NCBI GenBank assembly: GCA_014729455.1
Contig: WJJW01000132.1
Location: 1 to 6,094 of the forward strand
DNA length: 6,094 nt
Direction of reading: 5' to 3'
From: Candidatus Eiseniibacteriota bacterium
GTDB taxonomy: Bacteria > Eisenbacteria > RBG-16-71-46 > CAIMUX01 > VGJL01
A program made the translations under genes and the position numbers. Numbering within the stretch: position 1 is the first letter of the stretch; each line of letters opens with the position of its first letter. Positions 6,065 through 6,094 of the stretch are shown piece by piece. Under the pieces are notes generated by a model. The model was not told the origin of the DNA. It saw only the letters and a program-made list of their open reading frames with translations, and made no database searches.

Positions 6065-6084
6065 CGAGCCGAAGCTCAGGCTCG
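6065..6084. other. Inverted repeat upstream of the phosphatase promoter
   Basis: CGAGCC (6065-6070) and GGCTCG (6079-6084) are perfect inverted repeats around an eight-base spacer, 13 nt upstream of the -35 hexamer. It could be a hairpin ending a gene beyond the window edge, or a dyad bound by a regulator. There is no T-run, and the flanking sequence is cut off, so neither reading can be chosen. Confidence 0.3.
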
Positions 6085-6094
6085 GGCGGTGGAG

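Overview
This 6.1-kb window is from a GC-rich bacterial chromosome (roughly two-thirds G+C by eye) carrying housekeeping and signalling genes. The genes and the TTGAC-type promoters are clearly bacterial. Undecaprenyl-pyrophosphate recycling and a SpoIIE-type phosphatase with a multi-pass membrane sensor do not fix the phylum. A GC-rich, little-cultured lineage would fit, but that is a guess. I see no mobile element, tRNA, rRNA or CRISPR array.

Left part, plus strand. The window opens inside the 3' end of an unrecognised gene whose product is rich in Pro, Ala and Glu and ends at 401. A sigma-70-like promoter (416-445) then drives a tight cluster of three genes. The first is a cytoplasmic protein made almost entirely of ten TPR units (486-1574). 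The second is trpA, the tryptophan synthase alpha subunit (1580-2383). The third is uppP, undecaprenyl-diphosphatase (2380-3174). The TPR gene and trpA lie about 5 nt apart or overlap, depending on the trpA start. trpA and uppP share an ATGA overlap. The cluster therefore looks like one transcription unit with translational coupling, although its members belong to unrelated pathways and trpB is not beside trpA.

Middle, 3175-3524. This 350-nt convergent intergenic region holds GC-rich hairpins just after uppP, a stronger 11-bp bulged hairpin at 3261-3289, and a minus-strand 20-codon ORF at 3296-3358. The ORF would encode a single hydrophobic segment ending in Trp-Trp-Leu-Arg-Arg. It has a G-rich stretch before its start and the hairpin just beyond its stop.

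Right part, minus strand. A long gene (3525-5984) encodes a membrane phosphatase of about 819 residues: one TM helix, a PDZ domain predicted outside the cytoplasm, nine further TM helices, a GAF-like domain, a helical linker and a SpoIIE/RsbU-type PP2C domain with its metal-binding aspartates. A good promoter (TTGACA-N17-TAGCTT, 6024-6052) lies immediately upstream. Its likely role is to pass an envelope signal to a partner-switching system that controls a sigma factor or another output. No STAS antagonist, anti-sigma kinase or sigma factor is visible in the window, so the target is unknown.
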